Source: Sweltsa coloradensis (taxonomy: Eukaryota > Arthropoda > Insecta > Plecoptera > Chloroperlidae). From it: a stretch of 64,000 nt of DNA. The DNA is taken from assembly GCA_024449915.1 (NCBI GenBank), contig JAMZAV010004965.1, positions 62,001-126,000 of the forward strand, read 5' to 3'. Made by a program: the position numbers and the translations under genes. Shown here piece after piece: positions 43,063-53,370 of this stretch (the first letter of the stretch is position 1; every line of letters begins with the position of its first letter). The notes beneath the pieces are model-generated. The model saw only the letters and a list, made by a program, of their open reading frames with translations. It was not told the DNA's origin and did no database searches.

Positions 43063-44335
43063 ACTACGGAAAGACCAACTGCTAGGCCTTTGATCGAAAA
43101 TAGTCTAAGTCGAAATATTTTTTACAGTAAGACATATACAGGAGGTATCTTTCCCCAATCGAAAATGTATGTCTTACGGTGCAACTGTAAGGGTCCCTCC
43201 GTATAAACCTGTACTTTTTATGATCTTTAACAGTAACTGCATGGGTCGGACGACACATAAAGTTATAACGAGTAAGACCCAACTGTAGGGCCTTTCGATC
43301 GAACAATATCCTAAGTCGAACTATTTTATACAGTAAGACACTATCCAGCGGGTATCTTTCGATCGAAAATGTTATGTCTTACGGTTGCAACTGTAAGGGT
43401 CTCTCCGTATAATTTCTGTACTGTTTCTATATTAATACGTAACTGAATTTGGGGGTTCGTACGATAAAAGTTATACGGTAAGACCACCTGTAGGGCCTTT
43501 CGATCGAAAAATATTTCAAAGTCGAAATATTTTATACAGAACGACACTACCGGGTATCTTTCGTTCCCCCCCCCCCCTGAAATGTTATGTCTCAAGGTTA
43601 TACTGTAAGGGTCTCTCCGTATAATTCTGATACTTTTTCTATCGTAATACGTGAACTGAATGGGTCGTGCGACATAAAGTTATACGGTAAGACCCAACTG
43701 TAGCGGCCTTTCGATCGAAAATATTCCAAGTCGAAATATTTTATATAGAAAGACACTTACCAGGGGTATCTTTCAGTCGAAAATGTTATGTCTTACGGCT
43801 CTACGGTAAGGGGTCTCTCCGTATAATTCTGTACCTTTTTCTATCTAATACGAACTGACATGGGCGTACGACATAAAGTTATACGGTAAGAACCAACCTG
43901 TAGGGCCGTTTCGATCGAAAATATTCAAAGACGAAATATTTTATATGGTAAGACACTACCAGGGGTACTTTCAATCGAAAATTTGGATGCCTTACGGTGT
44001 AAATGCATGGGTTGTTCAATATAACAGCTTCATCCAGGCCACTTCCCAAGCTTTTAAACGATTTTCGGTTCAGTTGCTCAAAATTTATACGCTACGACCA
44101 TCCGGATAGGTCTCGCGATCGAAAATGTTATACACTAGGACCCTACCAGATGTGTCTTGTGGCCCGAAAGTGTTATGTGCTGAGGAGCCCTCAAGTAGAG
44201 TTCTTTCAACATAAACTTTTTACTTTAAGACCCATCTGGGAGGGTCTCTCGACCTAAAATCGAAATTATATGAGGGATTGTAAGTATTATGTGCAAAGAG
44301 GTTTAGTGCCTACGTCCCTTTCTTCGTTTTTATAC
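43063..44335 (-). repeat. ~205-bp satellite, about five to six units (inverted copy)
   Basis: GTAAGGGTCTCTCCGTATAA recurs with anchors at 43,191, 43,397, 43,609 and 43,811 (spacing 206, 212, 202). Other unit words are GGCCTTTCGATCGAAAA, AAGTCGAAATATTTTATA and TATCTTTCGATCGAAAATGT. Units after 44,000 are diverged. ORFs across it (43,082-43,306 and 43,341-43,595) are repeat translations. Confidence 0.9.
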
Positions 44336-44545
44336 CGAAAGACCCACCAAAAAATCTCCAACTGAGTTTATACGGCAGGGAGGATTATACCCATAAGGAG
44401 TTTATACGCAACGCCCCCGAACCCGGTTCTTTTTGGGGGAACCCCCTCAAAAAACAAAAAGGGGGGCACAAGCCTCTGTCCACCCCGCGTATCCCCACGT
44501 CATCCTTACGTTCCGCCCCTTTGGAAAATATATAAATTAAAACAA
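44336..44545 (+). mobile_element. Degraded LINE 3' end (AATC-tailed family)
   Basis: Similar to 35.69-35.80 kb: GGTTCTTTTTGGGGGAACCC, CTCTGTCCACCCC and CCTTACGTTCCGCCCCTTTG. Homopolymers are inflated. Confidence 0.45.
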
Positions 44546-45000
44546 ACTAATAAACTACATTAAACACAGGAGGCGCCAATACGGACCTAACGGTTTTGAC
44601 GGCCCTTATACCTAATAAACATTCAAACCTCCTGCACGACATCATCTATTGTCCTTGATTCGTGCATGTGTAAAGTGATTGTAGTGGCAAATGTGGGGAT
44701 GTCGTCGTGGTGGACTGTATTGTTCAGAAATTGTCAGCCAAGCAGATGAATATCATGTATCAAACAGCTGGAGCACATGTCTGACGAAGAATTTGAACCC
44801 GACGAAGGGAATAAGTGTAGTATACGGAGAGTCAGCTAACTAATCATTAGTGAAAATAAGGTTATTTTGAATAAACCTTATCATATTCAGTTGGAGATCT
44901 CTCAGCACATTGTGCACATTAATGTCGCTACTTTTGTGTTATCATTTGATTAATATGCACTCATATATTTTATTATTAGTATATTCTGTACAGTTTGTAC
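44546..45000. other. Unassigned
   Basis: No feature recognised. Confidence 0.4.
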
Positions 45001-45620
45001 GTCACTTTTTATAGAAACATGAAAATGAAATATGTTTCTATTTTTTGCCGCAAAACATCATCATACAGTTATTTCTATATTATATTATAATATCGATCGG
45101 ATTCATACCTCTTCAATAGGTATAATATATAATAATAATATTCTTTGTTGCAATTCAAAAATGCAAAAAAGGCTATAACTACTAATTTCTATAAATGTCC
45201 ATAACGTTACCTTTAAATTGATGCGTTTCATTTAATTGTGAGTCACTTGTCACTACAGTCTAGTAAGCCATGCTGCGCGCGAGCTCCACAACGTCAGAGG
45301 CGGCAGCCGCCGCGTCACGCACGGACTCAATAATTCATATGTCAGTCAATTTTTAACGTACAAAAGTACAATTTTGCAGGTGCACTCAGCACAATATGGA
45401 CGTCATGTTTTATAGGAAGATAAATATGAAAAATGTAACTATTTTAGCCACAAAACAGTAAAATACAATTAATTTTGAAAATATATTATAATCTCGATCG
45501 GATTCATTCCTATTATGGCTTCAGTATAAAAAAAACATTCAATTTGCTATGTATATTGATTGTCCATACAGTTAGCTTTAAATAGACGTGTTTCATTTAA
45601 TTGTAAGTTGTATACAGCAT
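45001..45620. repeat. ~380-bp duplicated unit, inverted relative to 21.4-22.1 kb
   Basis: Two diverged units (about 45,010-45,250 and 45,400-45,620) both have TATAATATCGATCGGATTCA-like, GTCCATA..GTTA..TTTAAAT and GTTTCATTTAATTGTAAGT-like words. Between them lies CATGCTGCGCGCGAGCTCCA and CAGAGGCGGCAGCCGCCGCG. The whole is the inverse of the repeat at 21.36-22.15 kb. Confidence 0.65.
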
Positions 45621-45877
45621 CCACAAATTGAGTTTTAGTGAAAAACTGTAATCGCCGCCATTTTCCAAGATGGCCGCTAACGCACAAGACGGATTTTGGC
45701 GGACCCGAGGTATGTTTCATAAAACAACATTCTTGAACGATCCTGAAAAAATCAGCTTTCTCATAATTTTGTCCGGGTTCAAATCTAAAATCATGCCACT
45801 AATTGGGTCCACCCTTAACCAAAAAAATTGCCAAACTTAAAATTTTCGAGCTAGGTCAAATCTCCAAAAACAAATAA
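45621..45877. other. Short stretch with a GCCGCCAT palindrome
   Basis: GCCGCCATTTTCCAAGATGG followed by CCGC at 45,653-45,676 is an imperfect palindrome. AAGATGGC-like (YY1-type) words also occur at 47,250 and 51,550-51,740 in repeats. No gene. Confidence 0.4.
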
Positions 45878-46382
45878 TTGGATGAGCGAAGCAAAGACTT
45901 CAATTTCACTGACACCCAAAAAATTTAGCTCCAATGTTTTTTTGTTTGTTTGTTTGTTTGTTTTTGTTTGTTTTTTGTCTGTTTGTTCATATTTCATATT
46001 TTATTATCTTTGCAAATATGTGGTTACATGGTGGCAAGTTCCTAAAATTGTTCGCTCTCTACCGGACAAACGGCATATGCGATCTTGATTAAAGAATTGG
46101 AGGGGACCTTCGAAATCTCTGAACTTAGACCTGCTACGTTTTTGGGTACAATCGAAGAAATATTGCTCATGAATATCGTACTTATACGATTTTTTACGAC
46201 TTTTAGCGCGATATTTTCGTGACATTTGGGCCAATTCTGACCAAACGGTTGGGGCTACAACGTTCATATTTTATTTACATGGACATTAAGGTTATGGTAC
46301 TGTAGTACCTTTTGAAAGAAGTTGAAAAGGTTATCCAATATCCATAGAAATAAAGGTTTTAATATAAGTTTTTTGAGGAGTA
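45878..46382 (+). mobile_element. HINE type A, 3'-truncated
   Basis: Starts TTGGATGAGCGAAGCAAAGA and follows type A to GAGTTTTTTGAGG-like sequence at 46,380, where an AATC-tailed LINE 3' end takes over. About 55 bp (near 45,990-46,045) is inserted relative to other copies between TGTTTGTTC and TTGTTCGCTCTC. The 3' hairpin is missing. Confidence 0.7.
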
Positions 46383-46385
46383 TAT

Positions 46386-46455
46386 CATCCCTTACGTCCC
46401 TCCCTTCGTCTCGATTAGCCAAGTTGCATAAATATGAGACGTAAAGCAATATCTA
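46386..46455 (+). mobile_element. LINE 3' end (AATC-tailed family), short copy
   Basis: CCCTTACGTCCCTCCCTTCG, TCTCGATTAGCCAAGTTGCA and GACGTAAAGCAATATCTAAA, nearly identical to 35,750-35,815. Confidence 0.6.
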
Positions 46456-46457
46456 AA

Positions 46458-46830
46458 CACACATAACAAAAACTTGTAGAAATACAGCCAAACCTTACAC
46501 ACTCAAAAGGAATGAGATCTAAAAAAGGGCCAAGCTCATCTACCCTTCCACATAAACGTACAGTGTCCCATAACAGCATCCTCGAAAAGCTTGGCAAAAT
46601 AGAATTTGCGATTATTAATTTAACGTAATAGTTTATCCAAGTTCTTTTTTTCTAATTAATTTAAACGTAATAACATGCAAATTCTATTTTGCCAAGCTTT
46701 TCGAGGATGCTGTTATGGGACACTGTACGTTTATGTGGAAGGGTAGATGAGCTTGGCCCTTTTTTAGATCTCTTTCCTTTTGAGTGTGTAAGGTTTGGCT
46801 GTATTTCTACAAGTTTTTGTTATGTGTGTG
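46458..46830. repeat. Palindrome with ~152-bp arms
   Basis: Arms 46,458-46,609 and 46,677-46,830 are near-perfect inverses around a ~67-bp centre. ORFs on opposite strands (46,415-46,597 minus and 46,689-46,880 plus) therefore encode the same first ~46 residues, starting MPSFSRMLLWDTVRLCGRVD. Symmetry, not coding selection, explains this. A decayed relative of the left part lies at 61,195-61,330. Confidence 0.95.
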
Positions 46831-48545
46831 ATCTCATTACTTTTTCAAGTTCCATTACAAAATTATTTGCTAAAATATAATATTTTTATCAAAGTTGATT
46901 TAAATTCTATGGTATTAGCAGTAACAATATAGGATGTAAAATATCTAGACCCGGATTCATGTACATCCTGGGTATAGGTGGTATAACCATGGTATAACGA
47001 CGGTATAAGGACTGGACCCCAATTCTTGAGTTCGTGGGAGATGAGTTGAAAACGCAATTTGAAAACGAAGTCGTTTTCGTTTTCGAAGGAATTGGTATTC
47101 TTGAACGGTATCGTGGAAAACGTCATGGGTTGTGAGTTGAAAGCATTGATATTAATTAAACCCCTATAGTAGGCTAGATTAGCAGTCTCCTATACCTCCG
47201 CACAGGCGCGAGCGTAGCAAATTGAAGACTCAACCGGCCCATTTCAAGATGGCGATTTGGTGTTTTAATTTATGCTTTTTTAATGCAATAAAGTATTTTA
47301 CTGGATTGTTTGATATGGTTTTAGCTTGTGCAGCATGGTATTAAACAAAAGAAACAATACGAAGTGATTGCATAAGGGAATTTAGTAATCATTTGGTGTT
47401 AAAGGCTAGTATGCTTACCTGTCAACCTGGCGGCAATCTTGAGAACTATTTGGCCACAAATCGCTCCCATTTGATTAACATGTAAACTGTCATTTTAAGA
47501 TGGCTTCTAATTGTACCGGAAGTGGACCACCGACTGCTGGTCTAGCCAATTATATAGGATGTCTATGGTTGAAAGAGTATCACGAAATCCAAACACTTTA
47601 AAAAGATTTGCGTATAGCAAAGAGCTCGAAAAAGTTCTATATTTATTCTAGATGGCAGTGCCTTCATAAACGCGGGCCAATCGAAAGACAAGTTGTATGA
47701 AATTATTTGATTGTTGCAATTATGTAAACAAACAGTTGAGCAAGTTCATAATGTTGTGCTGGCATAGGGTTGGCTAGGCTTGTCAAACATGTAATGTAAG
47801 TATGAATTTTACTAGTCCTATAGCCAAATGGAACTTTAGACCTACACTTTTGCATTATAAATAATTTTCCACATCTGGGCCTAGGCCAGGGACGGTTTCT
47901 GATTTGTTTTATGAGAGTATAATGACACCTTTTCTCGTTCCACACAAAGAAGAAAAATTTTAAATGTCCGCTATTTGTTTACGTATCACACTTTCCCGCC
48001 TAACTCTGCTTATACCGTCAACAAGTGTCAAGTAACTATGGTTACTTGTTGATTGTATGCCAAGTGTTTAAGGCTTATTTTAAAACCTTTATTTGGAAGC
48101 CTTCCAACAAATTTTTCAACTTTTTTTTTCAAAAGAGACTATATTTCTATAACCTTAATGTCCATGTAAAATATGAACATTGTAGTCCCACCCGTCTGGT
48201 CAGAATCGCGGGCCGACGTATTAGATGTTAGCAGTAGCAGTAGTAGGCAGTAGTAGGCAGTAGTAGGCAGTAGCTAACATCCTTAAAGTGATTTTGAGCA
48301 TGTTTCAAGCCATTTTTTCACCAAGAAGGAATAATCGTACCCCAATAAAATTTGGCATGTGTTGTCAGGTACCTAAATCCCCTCGATTGTGATAGTTTTC
48401 AAGTTCACATCACGTTACATGACGGCTGGGTAACACCTCGAAATCACCCCAACTCTGCTTGGTGTATAAGGTGCTTGAGTGTGTAGCGCACCGCGGCTTG
48501 GCTGCGGCGCCCTAACGGGCACCTAGATCCAATCCAATAATTACC
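46831..48545 (+). mobile_element. Composite repeat block, first copy (partner 61.2-62.8 kb)
   Basis: Ordered modules: TCAAAGTTGATTTAAATTCT, the Harbinger-like left end (CCGGATTCATGTACATCC, 46,951-47,035), unrelated ~700 bp, and the Harbinger-like right interior (47,750-48,020). Then come an inverted HINE type A fragment (48,085-48,210), a GCAGTAGTAG run (48,233-48,275) and a block with ACATGACGGCTGGGTAACAC ending GCGCCCTAACGGGCACCTAG. The same order occurs at 61.2-62.8 kb. The last 20 bp form a GCCC-TAAC-GGGC hairpin followed by CTAG, again a Helitron-like 3' terminus. Confidence 0.7.
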
Positions 48546-48785
48546 TATAGAAACTGGACAACAATCACCTACAATGCGTTCATACAGCGATCTTCGGTCC
48601 TACAGATATTTGACATTCTAATTACCATAGCAATTAGTTCTACTTTATAAAAATTATCCTAATTTTACAAAAATGATTTTGCAATGAAAGTTGAAGAAGT
48701 ATAAAGAGATCCCACGCATACTAAAAACTTAAAAAAAGCTCATCCATCAACGCGACTAAAAAAGCGTTCGCGAAGCGGCCTTGTA
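48546..48785 (+). mobile_element. HINE type A 3' end fragment
   Basis: CAACAATCACCTACAATGCG, AAAGAGATCCCACGCATACT and GCTCATCCATCAACGCGACT with hairpin AAAGCGTTCGCGAAGCGGCC. Terminal CTAG is changed to CTTG. The 5' half is absent. Confidence 0.7.
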
Positions 48786-49092
48786 TGGGGATGATCTTTA
48801 TGCCCCTTGACCTTGGTGGATTTTAATCCAAAAACACAATTTTCTAAATGTCCGATTTGGGTATTGGTATGATGCTATAGGGCTAGTATCTATGTGAAAC
48901 AAACAATTAGCAGGCTGGAGACTATTTAAGAAATTCACCAAGACGCAACTTTTCGAAAATTCCAATATCATATTGGTTAAAAATATCGTGTCAAATCACA
49001 GGCAGTAGGCTCTACTGATATTTTAAACTGTCATTTTAGTGTTGTATTATGTTCTATATTTTTTAATACATTTTTTAGGGGTGGGTGGATAA
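48786..49092. other. Unassigned
   Basis: No feature recognised. Confidence 0.4.
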
Positions 49093-49683
49093 TTGGATGA
49101 GCGAAGCGAAGACTTCAATTTCACCGACCCCCCAAAAAATTTAGCTCGGGTGTTTTTTTTTGTTGTTTTTGTTGTTTTTTTTTTCTGTCTGTTTGTTCGC
49201 TCTCTACCGGGCAAATGGCATATGCGATCTTGATGAAAATTGGAGGGGACCTTCGAAATCTCTGAACTTAGACTTGCCACGTTTTTGGGTACAATAGAAG
49301 AAATATTTCTCATGAATATCGTACTTTTACGATTATTTTTTGATTTTTAGTGCGATATTTTCGTGACATTTGGGCCGATTCTGACCAAACGGGTGGGGCT
49401 AAAACGTTCATATTTCACATGGACATTAAGGTAGGTATGTATTGCTTTTTGAAAGAAAAAGTTGAAAAAGTTAGCCAGAATCTATAGAAATAAAGGTTTA
49501 AATATGAGTTTTTTGTAGGTGTGTAATAACAACTATCAAGTAACAATAGAAACTTGACAACAATCACCTACAATGCATTCACAAAGCACTTGCAAAATTA
49601 AATAGATCCCACGCAAACTAAAATCTTACAAAAAAGCTCATCCATCTACTCGACTAAAAAAAGCGTTCGCGAAGCGGTTTAGT
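49093..49683 (+). mobile_element. HINE type A, complete
   Basis: Starts TTGGATGAGCGAAGCGAAGA and ends GCTCATCCATCTACTCGACT, AAAGCGTTCGCGAAGCGGTT then TAG before T. The subterminal repeat and AACGC-type hairpin are slightly decayed. No coding capacity; the minus-strand ORF at 49,047-49,313 is fortuitous and recurs in the copies at 46.0 and 51.8 kb because the DNA is conserved. Confidence 0.75.
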
Positions 49684-49719
49684 TTTATTTATTCAAGACA
49701 GAATCGACTTCCGCAGCCT

Positions 49720-49860
49720 CTTAAAGTGCGATCACCGGCGAGGACCGCAGCACGCGTCAATTAGCACGTGTGACGTCACCGTGCAGCGCGGTTGTCATGG
49801 TAACACGCGTCACAGAGGGGTGAACTCTCCTACACGCCTCACCGGATAGTGTATGAGTTT
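49720..49860. promoter_or_regulatory. CpG-rich patch with CRE and X-box-like sites
   Basis: A full CRE palindrome TGACGTCA lies at 49,771-49,778. Twelve bases later GTTGTCATGGTAAC (49,791-49,804) matches the RFX X-box palindrome GTTGCCATGGCAAC except for two transitions. ACGCGTCA occurs on both sides, and CpG is frequent compared with the AT-rich surroundings. CRE plus X-box is typical of animal promoters, for example ciliary genes. No adjacent coding exon is visible. Confidence 0.4.
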
Positions 49861-50302
49861 TCACTCAAAACTAAGGTTATTTAGTCCTATTTTATTTTAT
49901 TTACCATAGTAACTCAATGATAGTATCAGCTATAATTAATTGTTTATACACATTTTTACTCAGTTGATATAACATCACTGAAGATCACATAATTTAAATA
50001 TAAAAAAAATATGAGAAAACTTTATACACAAATTTTTGAAGGTGGGCAAAAATAGATGCTACAAAACGCTATAAATATATCGCACTTGAAAATGCTATTG
50101 TAGGCTACACGTCCCTTATAATATATGTGTTATTTTTGTTGGGTCCCATTACCGAGAAAGGTAAATAAATTTAACACCGCGGTTGTTACAATTTCCTCCC
50201 ACCCATGCAGAAAAACCTACTTTAAAAAACTATTTGAAAAAACTGCATGGGGATCTATTTACTTACTCAAACGTCAAATTGTCGATCGTCAGCGACAACT
50301 TT
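49861..50302. other. Unassigned
   Basis: Two short ORFs without domains; the second runs into the following HINE. Confidence 0.4.
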
Positions 50303-50885
50303 GTTGAGCGTAGCGAAGACTTCAATTTCACTTACCCCGAGAAAAATAACTCAGGTGTTTTTTCTTCTTTTGACTGTTTGTTCGCTCTCTACCGGGCAAA
50401 CGGCATAAATGCCATCTTGATGAAATTTTCAGGGGACCTTCGAAATCTCTGAACTTAGATCTGTCAAGTTTTTGGGAATAAAAGGATTTTTCATTTTACC
50501 ACCATTGCCTATTTCGCCGCTCTTCATTCAAGCGGAATAAGTAGTCTTGTAAAGCTGTCAACCCTTAATTCCTCTTGACCGCCGCAACAGACTTCGGTCA
50601 GCGTTGTCGATAAGGAGGCTCCACTCCTTTCAACACAATAGAAACGCAATTTAAATGTGTCGTGTTTGAAGTGAGTTCTATTTGGCAACATCGAGGCACG
50701 CGTAACGATGTGGTAGGTCCGACTTTCTGACGAAGGTATAATTGGTACATGAGTCGGCCTCTTTGTAAATTTAGTTTCTTTGATGGAAAAGCAGTGGTGA
50801 TAAAATAAAAATCCAAAGTATACCACAGAAGAACTATTTCTCATGAATATTGTACTTTAACGATTTTTTCGAATTTAGAAACCAA
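50303..50885 (+). mobile_element. HINE type A fragment with ~345-bp foreign insert
   Basis: The type A 5' part (TTGAGCGTAGCGAAGACTTC to AAGTTTTTGGGAATA) breaks at about 50,480 and resumes at about 50,825 with ATTTCTCATGAATATTGTAC. The intervening DNA is not HINE. A minus-strand ORF of 106 codons (50,524-50,844) covers the insert and is not repetitive, but I do not recognise it. Confidence 0.6.
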
Positions 50886-50933
50886 TGTCTCGGTCCCAGG
50901 TCCCAGGTCGGGTGTAAGGGCGCCTTGTAAGGG

Positions 50934-51200
50934 GCCAAAGTCGTTGTTAGACGAGTGAGCGAGTCATGTGTTGAGCACCCGTGAACATTTGCATTTAAGT
51001 TTGATAATTATAGGTATAAATACTAGGGAATAATAGTGTAATTGGTATAAGGGCACGTCAACTGTAAGGCCATAATGCGCCACTCTAGCCTATGATAAGG
51101 TAGGGAGGCCTTAGGTAGGGGGAAGAAAGGGAATGTTACCGGGTACTCAATACATGGCTCACTCACTCGTCTAACAACGACTTTGGCGTTTTCCTCGTAA
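50934..51200. mobile_element. MITE with ~48-bp terminal inverted repeats
   Basis: The left end GCCAAAGTCGTTGTTAGACG, AGTGAGCGAGTCATGTGTTG is inverted at the right end (CATGGCTCACTCACTCGTCT, AACAACGACTTTGGC). About 260 bp, no ORF. A decayed copy is at 2,812-3,100. Superfamily not determined. Confidence 0.75.
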
Positions 51201-51514
51201 CTTTAAATCAACTTTCAATAGCTTTCTTTGCTAGTGACGTTGCGAATCGCAAAGGGATTCCCGGGCAAGATGTCGTTCAACTCCCAGGGCGGCTCACTCC
51301 CCCAACACGCACCGTGTACCGTACCGTGTTGTAGGGGGGTTGCTGCGGCTAACACGACATGACAGCAGCCACGCTATTATTCATACACCGAGAGTAGTCG
51401 TGTAATGGACTGTCTTGAATCAAGTGGCTTGTTGATGTACAGTTCAATCATTGCCAACCGGGACGATGAATCAAATCCCCGATATGCCCCCTATATGCCT
51501 ACTGCGCGCAGTTA

Positions 51515-51775
51515 GAGAGCCTAGAGTGGCCGGCCATACTGGGCATCAGGCCGCCATGTTTTACCAAATCAGTATTCGTCTAAGCTGCGCCAACTGCCGT
51601 AAAGTAAATAGATGTAGCTTCAAACAGATTTGAAAAACAAATAAAACAAATAAATAAATAAATGTGGCCTACAATAGACGTAGGTTTCAAGCCACATTAG
51701 TTTACTTTACGGCAGCTGATAAATGACTGCAAAAACATGGCGGCGGAATGCACGCCATATGGCCACTCTCAGGTA
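51515..51775. mobile_element. Foldback MITE, ~260 bp
   Basis: The left arm holds AGAGTGGCCGGCCAT, GCCGCCATGTTTTACCA, AACTGCCGTAAAGTAAATAG and TGTAGCTTCAAAC; the right arm carries the same blocks inverted. An AAATAAATAAATAAATG run lies at the centre. The ORF at 51,451-51,633 is its translation. Confidence 0.75.
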
Positions 51776-51783
51776 GTAACTTA

Positions 51784-52360
51784 TTGGATGAACGAAGCGA
51801 AGACTTCAATTTCAATGACCCCTCAAAAAATTTAGCTCCAATTTTTTTGTTTTTTTTGTTTTTCTGTATGTTTGTTCGCTCTCTATCGGGTAAACGGCAT
51901 ATATGCGATCTTGATGAAAATTGGAGGGGACCTTCGAAATCTCTGAACTTAGACGTGCCACGTTTTTGGGTACAATCGAAGAAATATTTCTCATGAATAT
52001 CGTACTTTTACGATTTTTTCGATTTTTAATGCGATATTTTCGTGACATTGTGGGCCGATTCTGACCAAACGGGTGAGGCTACAACGTTCATATTTTACAT
52101 GGTCATTAAGGTAATGGTGAAGAAGTACCTTTTAAAAGAAAAAGTTGAAAAAGTTAGCCAGAATCCATAGAAATAAAGGTTTTAATACGAGTTTTTTTAG
52201 ATGTATAATAACAATTAACAAGTAACAATAGAAAGAAGACAACAATCACCTACAATGCATTCAAAAAGCACTTGCAAAAGTAAAGAGATCCCACTCAAAC
52301 TAAAAACTAAAAAAAGCATCCATCAACGCGACTAAAAAAAGCGTTCGCGAAGCGGCCTAG
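51784..52360 (+). mobile_element. HINE type A, complete (reference copy)
   Basis: Starts TTGGATGAACGAAGCGAAGA. Ends ATCCATCAACGCGACTAAAA, AAAGCGTTCGCGAAGCGGCC then TAG before T, with AACGC..GCGTT pairing as a hairpin around GACTAAAAAAA. One of the cleanest copies, 577 bp. Confidence 0.8.
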
Positions 52361-52839
52361 TCTAGGCTCTATACTTCCACGTTCCTAACGACTATTTGTA
52401 GAACTAAACAACATCATAACAAGAAGAGAAGGCAAAACATCAAATGACCACCCCTTTATTAGGGACCAGAGGTCACCTATCTTCATCACTTTTCTGTGCG
52501 TGTGTCGTCGTGACAAAAGGCGATCACAACCTCCGCTTAATCTGAGTTTTTTTTTAGTTAACACAACCCATCAATACGGATGATAATGTTCTTGGCAATG
52601 TTTGGAGTAAGGAGGCGGGGATAGCACTTTTTAATGCTCATTTGTGTGTACTCGGCACCTCTTACAGGATATGTCAATGCTAGATTAGAATATATATATA
52701 TATATATTTATTTTGTGTGTTGCTGTTCAAAACTCTGTTGATGAAGTAACTTGGTCCTTGTTTTATTCGCTCTTCCATACCCGTGAGGAAATATAATATA
52801 TATAATAACATTGCTGATTGCTATATTTCTCATTTAAAA
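52361..52839. other. Unassigned; (TA)n at 52,689-52,710
   Basis: No gene supported. Confidence 0.4.
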
Positions 52840-53040
52840 TATCGGTCTTTGGTTGGTTATCGCTCACTTGTCGATTGCGTCAGCACCTACAGAGTTGGCC
52901 TAGTCACTTTGGTTTAATGTCCCCCACTGAAAATCAGTTATATGACTGAGTAGGTAGACTCTAAATACGAATTCATTTATTTATTTATTTATGTATGTAT
53001 TTATTTATTTACTTATGTATTTATTTATTTATAACATTGA
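52840..53040 (+). mobile_element. Element tail shared with 5.1 kb, with (TTTA)n
   Basis: CACTTGTCGATTGCGTCAGC, TATATGACTGAGTAGGTAGA and CTCTAAATACGAATT followed by a TTTA/TGTA repeat tail, as at 5,100-5,262. Confidence 0.65.
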
Positions 53041-53370
53041 CAGCAATATTATCTAGAATGATTGCAAGAGTGGAGAATTTTAGGCCAAACAAGATTTTAA
53101 CTTCTGACCACAGTTGCATGTTTTCTTATCTAATTCGTCTTGATTCGTGCAGCCACACAGTTTAATAGCAAGACTTCAAAACCATGTCAAACTTGTAACT
53201 TGGAAGATATTAGTTAGAGATGACTACTAAAGCCTAACCAGTAATCACTGAATCGAGTAACCATCCGTCTTCCAAAGTTGGCACATAACAAACTATAGTC
53301 ACCTCCATACACGGATCTTGCCTAATATAATTTGCTCTATTGTACCATTCCCACCCCTCCTTTGCAGGTG
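53041..53370. other. Unassigned
   Basis: No feature recognised. Confidence 0.4.

Noticed and set aside
25171..44335. Endogenous virus with inverted terminal copies
   Set aside because: The shared inverted segments are satellites plus a short unique flank and no viral gene lies between them.
46415..46880. Pair of conserved small proteins on opposite strands
   Set aside because: Identity of the two peptides follows from the DNA palindrome, not from coding conservation.
45878..52048. Recurring minus-strand peptide (MSRKYRxK..., DRICRLSGRERT) at 46.0, 49.1 and 51.8 kb
   Set aside because: It is the antisense translation of the conserved HINE type A interior; frames break differently in each copy.
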